Source: JAQGMV01 sp963828715 (lineage in GTDB: Bacteria > Pseudomonadota > Gammaproteobacteria > Burkholderiales > SG8-41). From it: 64,000 bases of DNA. The notes under the pieces are model-generated. The model was not told the DNA's origin, searched no databases, and saw only the letters and a program-made list of their open reading frames with translations. The translations under genes and the position numbers were made by a program. Positions 8,513 through 17,927 of this stretch are shown here, one piece after another (position 1 is the first letter of the stretch; each line of letters starts with the position of its first letter). The stretch covers positions 182,324-246,323 of the forward strand of contig CAWHFX010000017.1 in assembly GCA_963828715.1 (NCBI GenBank), read 5' to 3'.

Positions 8513-9504
8513 CCGTTGTTCGGCATGCGGCCCGACGTGTTGCGGTGCTCGCATTCATGGCGTGCGGCGGCGTCATCGCTGCCGCACACGCGGCGACTCC
8601 GCAGCCCGCCTATCCGACGAAACCGATCCGTTTCATCGTTCCGTATCCGCCGGGCGGCAGCACCGATCCGATGGCGCGACTCGCCGCGACGAGGCTCTCC
8701 GAGCGCTGGGGGCAGTCCATCGTCGTGGACAACCGTCCCGGCGGCAACACGATCATCGGCACCGAAGCGGTGGCGAAGGCGCCGCCCGATGGCTACACCA
8801 TCCTGCTTGCGTCGTCGGCGTTTCTAAGCACGCCAAGCCTCATTTCCCACCTTCCTTACAACACGCTCAGAGACTTCACGGGCATCGCGACGATCGCGAA
8901 GTCGCGCTTCGTTCTCGTGGTGCCGACGTCAAATCCCTCCAACAATCTGCAGGAGTTCATTGCATACGCGAAGGCGAGGGTAGGGAAGTTGAACTACGCG
9001 TCCTCCGGCATCGGGGCGAACACGCATCTCTCGGCGGCGCAGTTCGACCTCATTGTCGGAACGAAGATGAACCACATTCCTTACAAGGGCTCCGGTACGC
9101 TTCAAGCCGACCTGATGGCCGGCCGCGTGGATCTCTCGTTCCAGGTGCCGATTTCGGTCATCTCGAACATAAAAGCAGGCAAGCTCAAGCCGATCGCCAT
9201 ATCCGGCGAGGAACGAGCGTCCGCGCTGCCCGATGTGCCGACGTTCGCGGAGTCCGGTATGCCCCAGTTTCGGACTGGCGGCTGGTGGGGCATCGTCGCG
9301 CCGACCGGCACGCCAAGATATGCGATCGACAAGATGAACAAGGAGATGGCGTCGATACTCGCAACGCCCGATACGCAGGACTATCTCGTCAAGCAGGGAT
9401 CGGAGGCGTTCGCGTCGACGCCGGAGGAAACGACAGCTCTGATCAAGGCTGACGTGGCGAAGTACGCGAAGATCATCAAGGAGGCCGGAATCAAAGGCGA
9501 ATAG
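8497..9504 (+). CDS. Bug/TctC-family receptor (paralogue of the 6806 gene)
   Basis: The 335-residue protein has a signal peptide ending near AAAHA and motifs PYPPGGSTDPMAR, VVDNRPGGNTIIGTE, PPDGYTIL, HIPYKGSG and PTFAESGMPQF. The ATG at 8497 overlaps the phosphatase end; a second ATG at 8509 is also possible. It is oriented away from its paralogue at 6806, and repeat copy B follows its stop, so gene plus 3' repeat seem to have been duplicated in inverted orientation. Confidence 0.93.
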   Translation: MHSGMTVVRHAARRVAVLAFMACGGVIAAAHAATPQPAYPTKPIRFIVPYPPGGSTDPMARLAATRLSERWGQSIVVDNRPGGNTIIGTEAVAKAPPDGYTILLASSAFLSTPSLISHLPYNTLRDFTGIATIAKSRFVLVVPTSNPSNNLQEFIAYAKARVGKLNYASSGIGANTHLSAAQFDLIVGTKMNHIPYKGSGTLQADLMAGRVDLSFQVPISVISNIKAGKLKPIAISGEERASALPDVPTFAESGMPQFRTGGWWGIVAPTGTPRYAIDKMNKEMASILATPDTQDYLVKQGSEAFASTPEETTALIKADVAKYAKIIKEAGIKGE

Positions 9505-9853
9505 AACGCGTCCATTGGAACGAACCCCATTTCGTGAGCGGGGGCCGGAACGGCGGGCACGCTGAAGCCTGGAAGAGGGGCCCCGCTGGCGGGGACTGAC
9601 GGCGCAAGCGTGCGAGAGACCGCGGTTCGAATGCGCGTGCCTCAGCCCGCTTCCGGGTCGCCACGATCGCTCCGCTACTACCGCGTACACGGCAGGCACT
9701 GCTCCTCCGTCCGCGGGCCCCGCGAACGTGACATTCGGACACCACTTAGAACTCTCGTCCAAGCCTGCGAGGGTGAGGGCGCTGGGAGCGCGGATCGTGC
9801 CGCGTAGCGGAAAAGTAGCGTTATTCCGGCGCTCGCACGATTCGCGCACGCCG
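9505..9853. repeat. Intergenic repeat copy B, no gene
   Basis: The 349-bp gap between the two convergent Bug genes has no credible gene. It holds the second copy of the repeat seen at 6591-6800, in the opposite orientation. The CCCCATTTCGTGAGCGGGGG word is at about 9527-9546. The words CCCGCGAACGTGACATTCG and AGAACTCTCGTCC follow at about 9719-9765. The 9630-9700 part has no counterpart in copy A, so the copies differ by insertion or deletion. Confidence 0.7.
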
Positions 9854-10823
9854 CTACTTGACCTCGAGATTCGCGGTGCTGACGATGTCGCTCAGGCGCT
9901 TCCCCTCGCTCCGACGGAACGCGTCAAGCTCGGCGCGTGAACCGCCGACGATGTCTATCCCGAGAACTTTTAGCACATCGCCGAACTCGGGCTCTTTTAC
10001 GGCTTTCGCGATCTCCGCGCTCACCTTGTCCAGCACCGCCACCGGTGTCCCTTTCGGTGCGACGATACTGTACCAGCCGAACGTCTCGAAACCGGGCACG
10101 CTCTCCGAGATTGATGGAATGTCCGGCAGCAGGGGCGCGCGCTTGAGACTCGTCACGCCGAGCGCTCGGTACTCGGCCGCCCTGCACCATCGGGAGCGCC
10201 GCAGGCACGACTGCGAAGGTGATGTGAATCTCGTTCGCGGCCACATCCGCCAGCGCCTGCGCGATACCTTTGTAGGGCACATGCAGCATCTGCGTGCCCG
10301 CCATGTGGAGAAAGTAGACCATGCACAGGTGTTCGCCGCCGCCCGTTCCCGCCGAGCCATAGCGAAGCTGTGTCTCTTTCGAAAGCTGAATCAATTCCGA
10401 GACTGACTTCGCCCGGATCTGCGGGTTCACGTTGAGAACGAACGGCACCGTTCCGATAAGGGCAACGGAAGCGAAGTCCCGGTCCAGGTCGAACTTGAGA
10501 TCTTTGTAGACTTTGGTCGCGATGAAAAGCTGCGACGTGAGCATCAACCACGTGTAGCCATCGGAGGCTGCGCGCGCCACGATGTCCGCGCTGATTGCGC
10601 CCGCAACGCCGGGCCGGGAATCGACCACAATGCGTTGACTCCACGACTTGTAAAGCCGCTCGGACAGCACTCGCGCAACGATGTCGGGTCCTGACCCCGG
10701 CGCACTGCCGATGACGAGACGAACGGGTCTGTCCGGATAGCCGGCGGCGGCATCCGCCGCATGCGCCGACGCAGCCAGCGCTGACGAAATCGAGATCGCG
10801 GCAAGAATGGTCATGCTGTGCAT
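9854..10823 (-). pseudogene. Bug/TctC-family receptor, frameshifted
   Basis: Two frames together give one Bug receptor: the N-terminal part (signal, YPDRPVRLVIGSAPGSGPD, VVDSRPG, DGYT, HVPYKGIAQA) and the C-terminal part (RALGVTSLKRAP, PSISESVPGFETFGW). They join near 10175, where one extra base in a GGCC context breaks the frame. The ATG at 10823 has GGAGGAG upstream. Removing the base restores an ordinary product of about 322 residues. It is the last gene of the leftward module that starts at 14517. It may be a real pseudogene or a sequencing error; the rest of the sequence is well conserved. Confidence 0.8.
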
Positions 10824-10895
10824 GAGCGCTCTCCTCCAGTGCGCTTCGCGGCAAGCCCGGCCCTTCAGCGTTGCCGTGGCGCATCTGCCACGCTA

Positions 10896-12374
10896 CTACT
10901 CCCAGGGCTTCTCCGCCACGGCGTTCCGCGCACTGATGCGTCCGAACGCCAGGCACTCACCGATGTTGCCGGTGCCCTGATACAGATCGCCGTAGATCGA
11001 CCCCAGCTCGCCTGCGCTGTAGAGTCGCGGTATGGGCGTGCCATCCGGACGGAGGATCTGTCCGCGTTCGTTGCGCCGCGGTCCGCCCTGCGTGTTGAGC
11101 ATCGAAGGCGAAAGCTCGACGGCATAGAACGGTGCCTGCACGATCGGGATCAGCATCTTGCGTCGCCCGAAATCGGCGTCCGCCTTCGCTTCGCAGTTTC
11201 GATTCCAGCGTGCGACGCTTTCCTCGAGCGCGCGGGGGTAAGCCCGATCGCGGCGGCGAGCCCGCTCAATGTGTCGCCGCGTTTGATCCAACCGCGCTGC
11301 AACTCCGCCCGATTGTCGCGACTCCATTCATAGCGCTCCATGATGCGTCCCCATCCGCTCACCGGCTTCATGTCGTAGAGCGGACCGCACGTAAAGAGCG
11401 CGTGATCGAACACCATGAACATCGGGCAGGGCGCAGGCAGGCGGTACCAGCGGCCGTTCGCGCGCATCCTGCCATGGCGCGTGTGATACTTCTCGTCCGT
11501 GAAACGGCTCGCATCGGGACCGACGACGATCATGCCGCCGCGCTGCTCGTGCGAGTAATGGAGCGCCGACATCGAAAACGGCGCCTTGTAATCACGCACC
11601 TTCAATGCCATCGATGGCCCGGCATAGTTGTTCATGTGCCACAGATCCGCACCGACCGTTTGTGCCATGCTGATGCCGTCACCCGTGTTGTAGGGCGATC
11701 CGGTCGTGTAGCAGAACGGAAGATCGGGCAGGTAGTTGCGAATCATCTCCTGGTTGTTCTCGAAGCCGCCGCACGTCAGAACCACGGCCTTGCGTGCCTT
11801 GAGGTACATCGACTCGCCGCCTCGTTCGGCGCGCACGCCGAGTATTTCCTTCGTGATGCCGTCCTGGATCAGCTCGCGGCCGGGCGTCTCGTACAGGATC
11901 CGGAGCGGCAGTCGTTTCGCGGCCGACTCGAAGAATTTCCATGTGTTCGAGTAGCCGAGAATATCGCCGTGGTGAAACTTGTGAACGCAGTTGGCGCCCG
12001 GAAGGTCCGGAAATTCGATGCCTTCCGGCTGATGCTGGTGCTCCTGCGGATCGCCGCCGATGCTGCGGACCCAGTCATTGTTCCGGTGCACTTCTTCTGC
12101 CCATGCGCGCACCATCGCCGGCGGCGCGACATGGTGGCCGCGAGAGCGCATTGAGATAGCGGATGGCCTCGTCGATGTCGTCAATGTGGAGATAGCCCTG
12201 GCCGGCGACGCGCGTGTTGCCGCCTTCCTCACCCTCGGGTGCCTTCTCCAGCATCAGTACTTCCGCGCCCAGATTGTGCGCGGTGATGGCGGTCGCTGCA
12301 CCGGCGCCGCCGAATCCGACGACGACCACGTCCGCTTCCGCATCCCATTTCGGCGGCAGCCAGGGGCGCTGCAC
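10896..12374 (-). pseudogene. FAD-dependent fumarate-reductase/ketosteroid-dehydrogenase-type flavoprotein, two frameshifts
   Basis: Three reading frames add up to one flavoprotein of about 490 residues. The N-terminus (12374 leftward) has the FAD Rossmann motif VVVVGFGGAGAATAI and an EGGNTRVAGQGY segment. The middle (about 12140 to 11238) has VVLTCGGFENN and GADLWHMNNYAGPS. The C-terminus has LYSAGELGSIYGDLYQGTGN, the usual second FAD contact. Breaks lie near 12138-12143 (one extra base) and in the G5 run at 11234-11238 (one base missing). The family performs FAD-linked desaturation or reduction of acids and steroids. It follows the MaoC pair by a few bases, suggesting a desaturate-then-hydrate sequence. 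Confidence 0.8.
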
Positions 12375-12380
12375 GGTCGC

Positions 12381-12830
12381 CTACTCTTCGGCCGGAAGGA
12401 AGCCGCTCGGCACCACGCATGCGCCGTTTCCCGCCGCGGTGGTGTCGCCCTTCTGATTCGTGGCGCTGACTTCAACGCTTACACGAGAGCCGTTTGCTTC
12501 CTTGGCAATGCCGGTGATCCTGCCGGTGAACGTGACGGAGTCGCCGGGGCGCACCGGCCGCAGGAAACGCAGATCCACCATGCCGCCGCGGTTGTAGACG
12601 TCCGGCCCGAAGAAACGTCGCAAGAGCTCGGTCGCGAAGGTGAGCGACATGCGGCCCGACGCGACGGTGCCATGCGTGCCGAGCGTCTTCTGCGCCGTTT
12701 CGGTGTCGGTGAACTGGCTCGGCCCTTTTGCGCCGCCACTGTTCTCGAAGGCGTTGATCGCTTCCTGCGTCATGTTCTTGGTGAGCTTCGGCAGCTCGTC
12801 GCCGACCTTGTAACTGCGCGTCATTGCCAT
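12381..12830 (-). CDS. MaoC-like hot-dog dehydratase, second member of pair 2
   Basis: The 149-residue protein is a close paralogue of the one at 3243-3692: MAMTRSYKVGDE opening, YNRGGMVDLRFLRPVRPGD, and NQKGDTTAAGNGAC near the end. It is intact although its neighbours on both sides are frameshifted. Its ATG at 12830 overlaps the upstream stop exactly as in pair 1. It is likely one subunit of a two-chain acyl-CoA hydratase; substrate unknown. Confidence 0.8.
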   Translation of the reverse strand: MAMTRSYKVGDELPKLTKNMTQEAINAFENSGGAKGPSQFTDTETAQKTLGTHGTVASGRMSLTFATELLRRFFGPDVYNRGGMVDLRFLRPVRPGDSVTFTGRITGIAKEANGSRVSVEVSATNQKGDTTAAGNGACVVPSGFLPAEE

Positions 12831-13240
12831 TTCTTTCCTACCTCCGTCGGCTGCTTGAGCTCGTGCGTGATCACGCGGTCGAGAAGCCGTCCGTCTTCAT
12901 CGACCGACACGGCCTCCGTGACGATGTACGTCTTGCCTCTGCGTGCGTACTTGTCTGCAATCCATGCCTGCACGGTGATGCGCTTGCCGGGAAGCGGCGG
13001 GTTGTAGCAGTAGAACGCACAGCGCGCGTTCACCGAACCGTTGTCACGGTAGACCGTCTGGTATGGGCGCACGTCGACCTTGTGCGAGATCGTGGGGAAC
13101 GCCGCCTCGGGATCCATAACGCCCTGGCGGTATTCGTCGATCATCGCCTGGGTCAGAACGTAGCTGAAGGAGGGCAGCTTTTCGCCGATCTCCAGCGCGT
13201 TCCAGTCCAGCATCTTGCGGGTGTCCTCCGTCTCGGCCAT
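12821..13240 (-). CDS. MaoC-like hot-dog protein, first member of pair 2
   Basis: The 139-residue protein is a paralogue of 3683-4108 with the same LDWNALEIGE opening and DNGSVNARCAF core. The last 55 residues differ from that copy at only two positions, while the first half has diverged more. That could reflect gene conversion over the 3' half or strong constraint there. GGAG precedes the start. It sits 79 bp after the alcohol dehydrogenase stop and heads the intact part of the module. Confidence 0.8.
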   Translation of the reverse strand: MAETEDTRKMLDWNALEIGEKLPSFSYVLTQAMIDEYRQGVMDPEAAFPTISHKVDVRPYQTVYRDNGSVNARCAFYCYNPPLPGKRITVQAWIADKYARRGKTYIVTEAVSVDEDGRLLDRVITHELKQPTEVGKKWQ

Positions 13241-13319
13241 GCGAGGCTCCTTCGTCGTTGCTTCAGAGATGCCCGATGTTAATGGATCTGGCGCGCGGCG
13301 TCGTCGCGGCCGAGCGCCT

Positions 13320-14517
13320 TCACCACATCTGTTTCAGCAGCGCCGAGAGCTCTGATGGGTCCTTCACCTTGCGGGCATTCTGGTGCAGGTAGAAGTCACC
13401 CATCGCGTCGTGCGCGATGCGTTCGATGCCGTCCTGCGGAATATCCGCGTCTCTCAGGCGCACCGGCATGCCGAGCTTCCGATAGAAATCTTCGACGAAG
13501 TCCGTCGCCTGCTTCGCCGCCTCTCCTGCGTCCGATCCGGCGCCCACGCCTAACGCGTGCGCGAGGCGCGAGAGTCCTGCAGACGTCTCGGCCTGATTGA
13601 AGCGCATGCCCCACGCCGTCGTGAGCGAGTATGAATCACCATGGCTGATGTGCGGATAGATCGTATCGATCACGTGACCGAGCGACGAGATGATGCCGAA
13701 CGCACGGCCGCGCATCCCGTCCAGCGCGCGGTTCGACAGAAACGACGCCGCCACCAGATTCATGCGCGCGTCCGTGTTGCCGGGCTCGGTGCGGAGAAGC
13801 GGCAGGCTTTCGAGAGAGAGCCGCAGCGCGTGCAGCATGTCGCCGTGCGAAAGCGGGTTGGACCGCGGTGCAGCCACGCCGGTGAGGATGCCGCTCAACG
13901 CCGAGGCTGCCGTGCTCAGCCAGAGTTCCGCAGGGGCCGTGAGCAGTGCATCGTCGTCCCAGATCATTGCCGCCGGCCGTGTCTTAGGATCGAACAATTC
14001 GAGGCGGTGCCGCGTCTCGGTATCCATCACGGCCGTTCCGGCCCGTGTCATCGCCGTGCTCGGTGTGGTGAGAACGAGAATGTTGGGAATCTTGCGCGCC
14101 ATCAGTCGCGGGCTCACAGGCGTCGCCGCCGGGCGGATACTGCGTGCAGATCTCGTGGATGTCGCCTTTCTCGGCGAGCAGGATGATGATCGCGCGCGCG
14201 GTGACCATGGCACTGCCGCCGCCGACTGCGATGATGAGATCGGCGCCTGCCTCGCGCGCAGCCGCCGTGCCGCGCAGTACCGATGGAAGCGGTGAGGACT
14301 CTTCCACGCCGTCGAAAACGCCGGCGCACGTGTCGTCAAGGATCGCTTTGATGCGCTGGAGGAGATCGGTCCTGCGTGCGACCGACTTGCCGCAAACGAT
14401 GAAGGCGCGCTTCGCCTTCGTGCGATCCACTTCGCCGCGCAACTGTTCCAGCGCGTCCTTGCCGGCATGGATGCTCAACGGAAACGAGCGGTGGCGAAAG
14501 GGCGTGACGGCATCCAT
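13320..14517 (-). pseudogene. Iron-containing alcohol dehydrogenase / maleylacetate-reductase-like, frameshifted
   Basis: The N-terminal frame has SFPLSIHAGKDALEQL, then DLIIAVGGGSAMVTARA, the GGGS nucleotide motif of Fe-ADH/dehydroquinate-synthase folds. The C-terminal frame has RKIPNILVLTTPSTAMT and the HVIDTIYPHISHGDSYSL region, where family members hold the metal with His residues. The frames meet at 14118, where one extra base separates GGDA from VSPRLMARK. The ATG at 14517 is chosen because AGGAG lies seven bases before it. Repaired length is about 398 residues. Likely roles are reduction of maleylacetate or oxidation of a short alcohol; context does not decide. Confidence 0.82.
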
Positions 14518-14688
14518 GGGCATGCTCCTGAGAGTCGATCGTCGGGAAGGGGTGCGCGCCGATGATACGTGCGCGTGCCGGGGTAGGAAAGCCGGATGCG
14601 TGTGCGTAATTCGAGGATTGCCCCGGCGACGTTGCTTCGTGCGGCTTGCAGGCTTACATTCCCCACACACTGCGAAATGAAATCACAC

Positions 14689-14874
14689 ATGAGCAAGCTG
14701 CCACTGGAGGGGATGCGGGTTATCGAGATGGGCCAGATCGTCGCCGGACCCGCCGCGGGGTTGATCCTCGCTGAGATGGAAGACCTCGCGCGGACGCGAT
14801 CGTGCGCGGCCGCGGTCTTCCGAACTGGCCCTTCGCTGATTCAAAGTGATCCTGCCGGCCGCATCATGCGGTGA
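14689..14874 (+). pseudogene. Class III CoA-transferase N-terminal remnant
   Basis: From the ATG at 14689 about 28 residues read as a CaiB/BaiF CoA-transferase start (MSKLPLEGMRVIEMGQIVAG and on to LILAEM). The sequence then turns abruptly into unrelated residues and stops at 14874. It resembles the start of the gene at 16492 (MTKLPLEGIRVID). I read it as a deletion remnant in which the body of the gene was lost and the start was joined to the tail of another sequence. It lies in the same direction as, and 50 bp before, the solute-binding gene. Confidence 0.65.
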
Positions 14875-14924
14875 TTGAACAGTCGCGAACTGACGGCGAA
14901 CGGCCTTCGGAGGAGGGAACTATC

Positions 14925-16495
14925 ATGGTGAGATCGCTCGCTGCAGTTGTGCTTCTGGCCATGGCCACGGTTGCGTTCGCCCAGAAGAGCGGGGGCATAC
15001 TGAAACGCGCCAACGACGAAAATCCGCCGAGCGCGTCCCTGCATGAAGAAGGTTCGAACATCGTGACGACGCCGTTCGTGCCGGTGTTCAACAACCTGAT
15101 TGTCTTCGACCCGTCAAAGAGCCTGAGCCGGCCGGAGTCGATCGTGCCGGATCTCGCCACGAGCTGGTCATGGAGCGCCGACAACAAGACGCTCACGTTC
15201 AAGCTGCGGCACGGTGTGAAGTGGCATGATGGCAAGCCGTTCACAGCCGCGGACGTGAAGTGTACGTGGGACGCAGTCGCCGGCAAGCGCGACGCGGGCT
15301 GGCGCAGGAATCCGCGCCAGGCCTGGTTCTCGAACCTGCAGGAGATCGTCGTCGAAGGTGAGGATCAGGTGAGCTTCCGTCTCACCCGGCCGCAACCCTC
15401 GTTCCTCCATTTCTTCGCGGGCGGCTGGTCGGTTGTCTATCCGTGTCATGTCGATGCGCGCACGATGCGACAGAAGCCGATCGGCACGGGTCCGTTCATG
15501 GTGAGATCGATCGAACCGGGCAAGATGATCCGGCTGGTGCGCAATCCGAACTACTGGAAACCGGGGCGGCCTTACCTGGACGGCATCGACATGCCGGTCA
15601 TCCCGTCGCCGAGCACCCGCACCCTCGCGTTCATTGCGGGTGAGACCGATATCTACACGTCCAGCGCGACGCTGCTCGCCGAAGTCAAGGCGAAGGTACC
15701 CGACGCGATCTGCGAGGTGGGATTGAGCTACGCATACACACAGTTGCTCATCAACCGCTCCATGGCGCCCTTCTCGGATGCGCGTGTGCGCAGGGCCATG
15801 GCGCTTGCAATCGACCGCGAAGCCGTTGTAAAGATCAAGGGTGCCGGGCTCGACAGGCTGGGCGGCGAATTGATGCCCGCCGCCCGAAGGTGCGTGGGGG
15901 CTCGACAAGGCGGAGCTGGCGACGATTCCCGGTTACGGACCGGACCTCGAGAAACGGCGCGAGGAGGCGCGCAAGCTCATGCGCGAGGCGGGCTACGGCC
16001 CGGACAAGCCGCTTACGATCGTGTCTGAGCACACGGGACGTGGCGCGCTATCGGGACACTTCGGTGTTGATCCTGGACGATCTCTCGAAGATCTACGTGA
16101 AAGGCGAGATGAAGACGATCGATACGGCGATCTGGACGAACCAGCTCGCGAAGCGCAACTATATGGTGGCGGTGCGCTCCCGCGGTCAGGCGATGGACGA
16201 TCCGGACGTGTCGTTCTACGAAAGCTTCTCCTGCAACTCGCGCAGTAACGTGGACGGCTACTGCAATCAGGAGATGGAGGCTTTGTTCGAACAGCAATCC
16301 GCGACGATCGATCCGGCCGCGCGGAAGAAACTCGTCAAGGAGATCGACCGGAAACTGCAGATGGACGTGGTGCGCCCGACGATCACGTTCGCAGCGCTGC
16401 CCAATTGCCGCCGGCCGTATGTGAAGGGTTACGTGCCGAGCCTGAACAATCAGTACAGCAATCTACGCATGGAAGACGTATGGCTCGACAAATGA
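14925..16495 (+). pseudogene. ABC transporter solute-binding protein (family 5), two frameshifts
   Basis: From an ATG at 14925 with GGAGGAGGG upstream the frame gives a signal peptide (VVLLAMATVAFAQ) and typical family-5 peptide/nickel-binding motifs: SWSWSADNKTLTFKLRHGVK, WHDGKPFTAADV, GTGPFMV, ARVRRAMALAIDRE. It breaks at a CCC run at 15876-15878, continues one frame over (AWGLDKAELATIPGYGPD), and breaks again near 16024 before RDVARYRDTSVLILDDL. Each break is cured by removing one base. The end VKGYVPSLNNQYSNLRMEDV matches the intact paralogue at 17928. Such proteins feed dipeptide-type ABC importers; no permease is nearby. Confidence 0.82.
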
Positions 16496-17860
16496 TCCGC
16501 ATGACCAAACTGCCGCTGGAAGGTATCCGCGTCATCGACACCAGCTATGTATTCGCAGGGCCTTACGCCTGCGGCCTCCTGGGCGATCTCGGCGCCGATG
16601 TGATCAAGATCGAAGGGCCGTCGCGGCCGGACTTCACGCGCGGCGGCGCGTTCTCCGGCATGCTGCCGGACAACGAGGGCGGCCAGGATCCGTGGAACCG
16701 CACCAGCACGTACAACCTCGCGAATCGCGGCAAGAAATCGCTCGTGCTCGACCTCTCGCGCAAGGAAGGGCGCGAGGTCCTGATCGACGTGATCCGGGTG
16801 AGCGACATCATCATCGAGAACTTCACGCCCCGCGTCATGCGCGGCTGGGGTCTCGATTATCCGAACCTGAAGAAGATCAATCCGCGCTTGATCATGATTT
16901 CCAACACGGGCTACGGTCACGGTGGGCCGTACTCGAGTTACCCCGCACAGGCGACGACACAGGAGGCGACGCATGGCCTTGCGGCCGTCACCGGCTATCG
17001 CGGCGGTGAGCCCTCCAAGGCCGGGCAGTCTTACGTCGACTTTCTCGCGACTTGGGCGTGCATGACAGCCGGCGATGCTGGGGCTTCGGTTCCGCCGCCG
17101 CTTCGGCCGCGGCTTCTGGGTCGATGTCGGCATGTATCAACTCGGCTGCTTCAACGTATCGGACTTCGTGCTCGATTCCATCGCGAACGGCGCTCAGGGC
17201 GAAAGGATCGGCGACCGGCATCGCAAGTTCGCACCGCAGGGTTGCTACCGCTGCTCCGGCGAAGACGCCTGGTGCGCGCTCAGCGTGCGGGACGACGAGG
17301 AGTGGGCCGCGTTGTGCAAGGTGATCGATCGGCCCGAGCTTGCAACGGACGAGCGTTTTGCGACGGAAGCAGCGCGTCGCGCACATCACGATGAAATCGA
17401 CGAGATCATTACGCGCTGGATGCGCGGCTTCGACAAGATCGAGGCCATGGAACGGCTGCAGGGCGCCGGAGTTCCAGCCGGCGCCGTGCTCGACGGTCGG
17501 GATATGCACTTCAATCCCCATCTCAAGTCACGCGGCCTGATCGAGCCGGTGGAGTATCCGCCGGAGCGCGGCATGGGTCCGCGGCGCCTCATCGTCGGCC
17601 GCCCGTGGCGCTTCAGCAAAATGTCGCCCCACGTGCGCGGCCCGGCGCCGACCTTCGGACAGCACAACCACGAACTGCTGCGCGACGTGCTCGGCTACGA
17701 CGAGCATCGGATCCATGCGCTCGAAACGCACCTCATCAGCGTGAGCAAGCCGGTGAAGGGTCGGCCGGTATTTGAAATGCCGATGGACGAGCGCGTCAGA
17801 CTGGGCCGGCTGGCGTATTGGGATGCGGATTACAAGAAGCGGCTGGGAATCGAGGAGTGA
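16492..17860 (+). pseudogene. CaiB/BaiF class III CoA-transferase, frameshifted
   Basis: The start overlaps the preceding stop as ATGA (16492; another ATG at 16501). The first frame has LPLEGIRVIDTSYVFAGPYA, LGADVIKIEGPSRPD and LDLSRKEGREVL, the CoA-transferase fold with a likely catalytic Asp in the LDLSR/SDIIIENF region. It breaks near 17071, where one extra G separates CMTA from MLGLRFRRRFG. The second frame runs to 17860 with GRGFWVDVGMYQ and GVPAGAVLDGRDM. Repaired length is about 455 residues. The family moves CoA between carboxylates; the pairing with solute-binding proteins suggests uptake then activation of an acid. Confidence 0.83.
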
Positions 17861-17882
17861 TGAGTGACGGGTGACGAACAAC

Positions 17883-17927
17883 ACTCCCTCGCCCCGAATC
17901 GGGGAGAGGGTTGGGGTGAGGGGCGCC
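17883..17927. repeat. GC-rich palindromic intergenic repeat (left copy)
   Basis: The sequence CCCTCGCCCCGAATCGGGGA followed by GAGGGTTGGGGTGAGGGG is an imperfect palindrome of the kind scattered between genes in many proteobacteria. A shorter copy in opposite orientation lies at 19527-19560, so the two flank the solute-binding gene between them. It could act as a bidirectional transcript end for the converging genes. Confidence 0.6.

Noticed and set aside
11132..12154. 340-residue plus-strand ORF
   Set aside because: Shadow of the frameshifted flavoprotein on the minus strand, which has clear FAD motifs.
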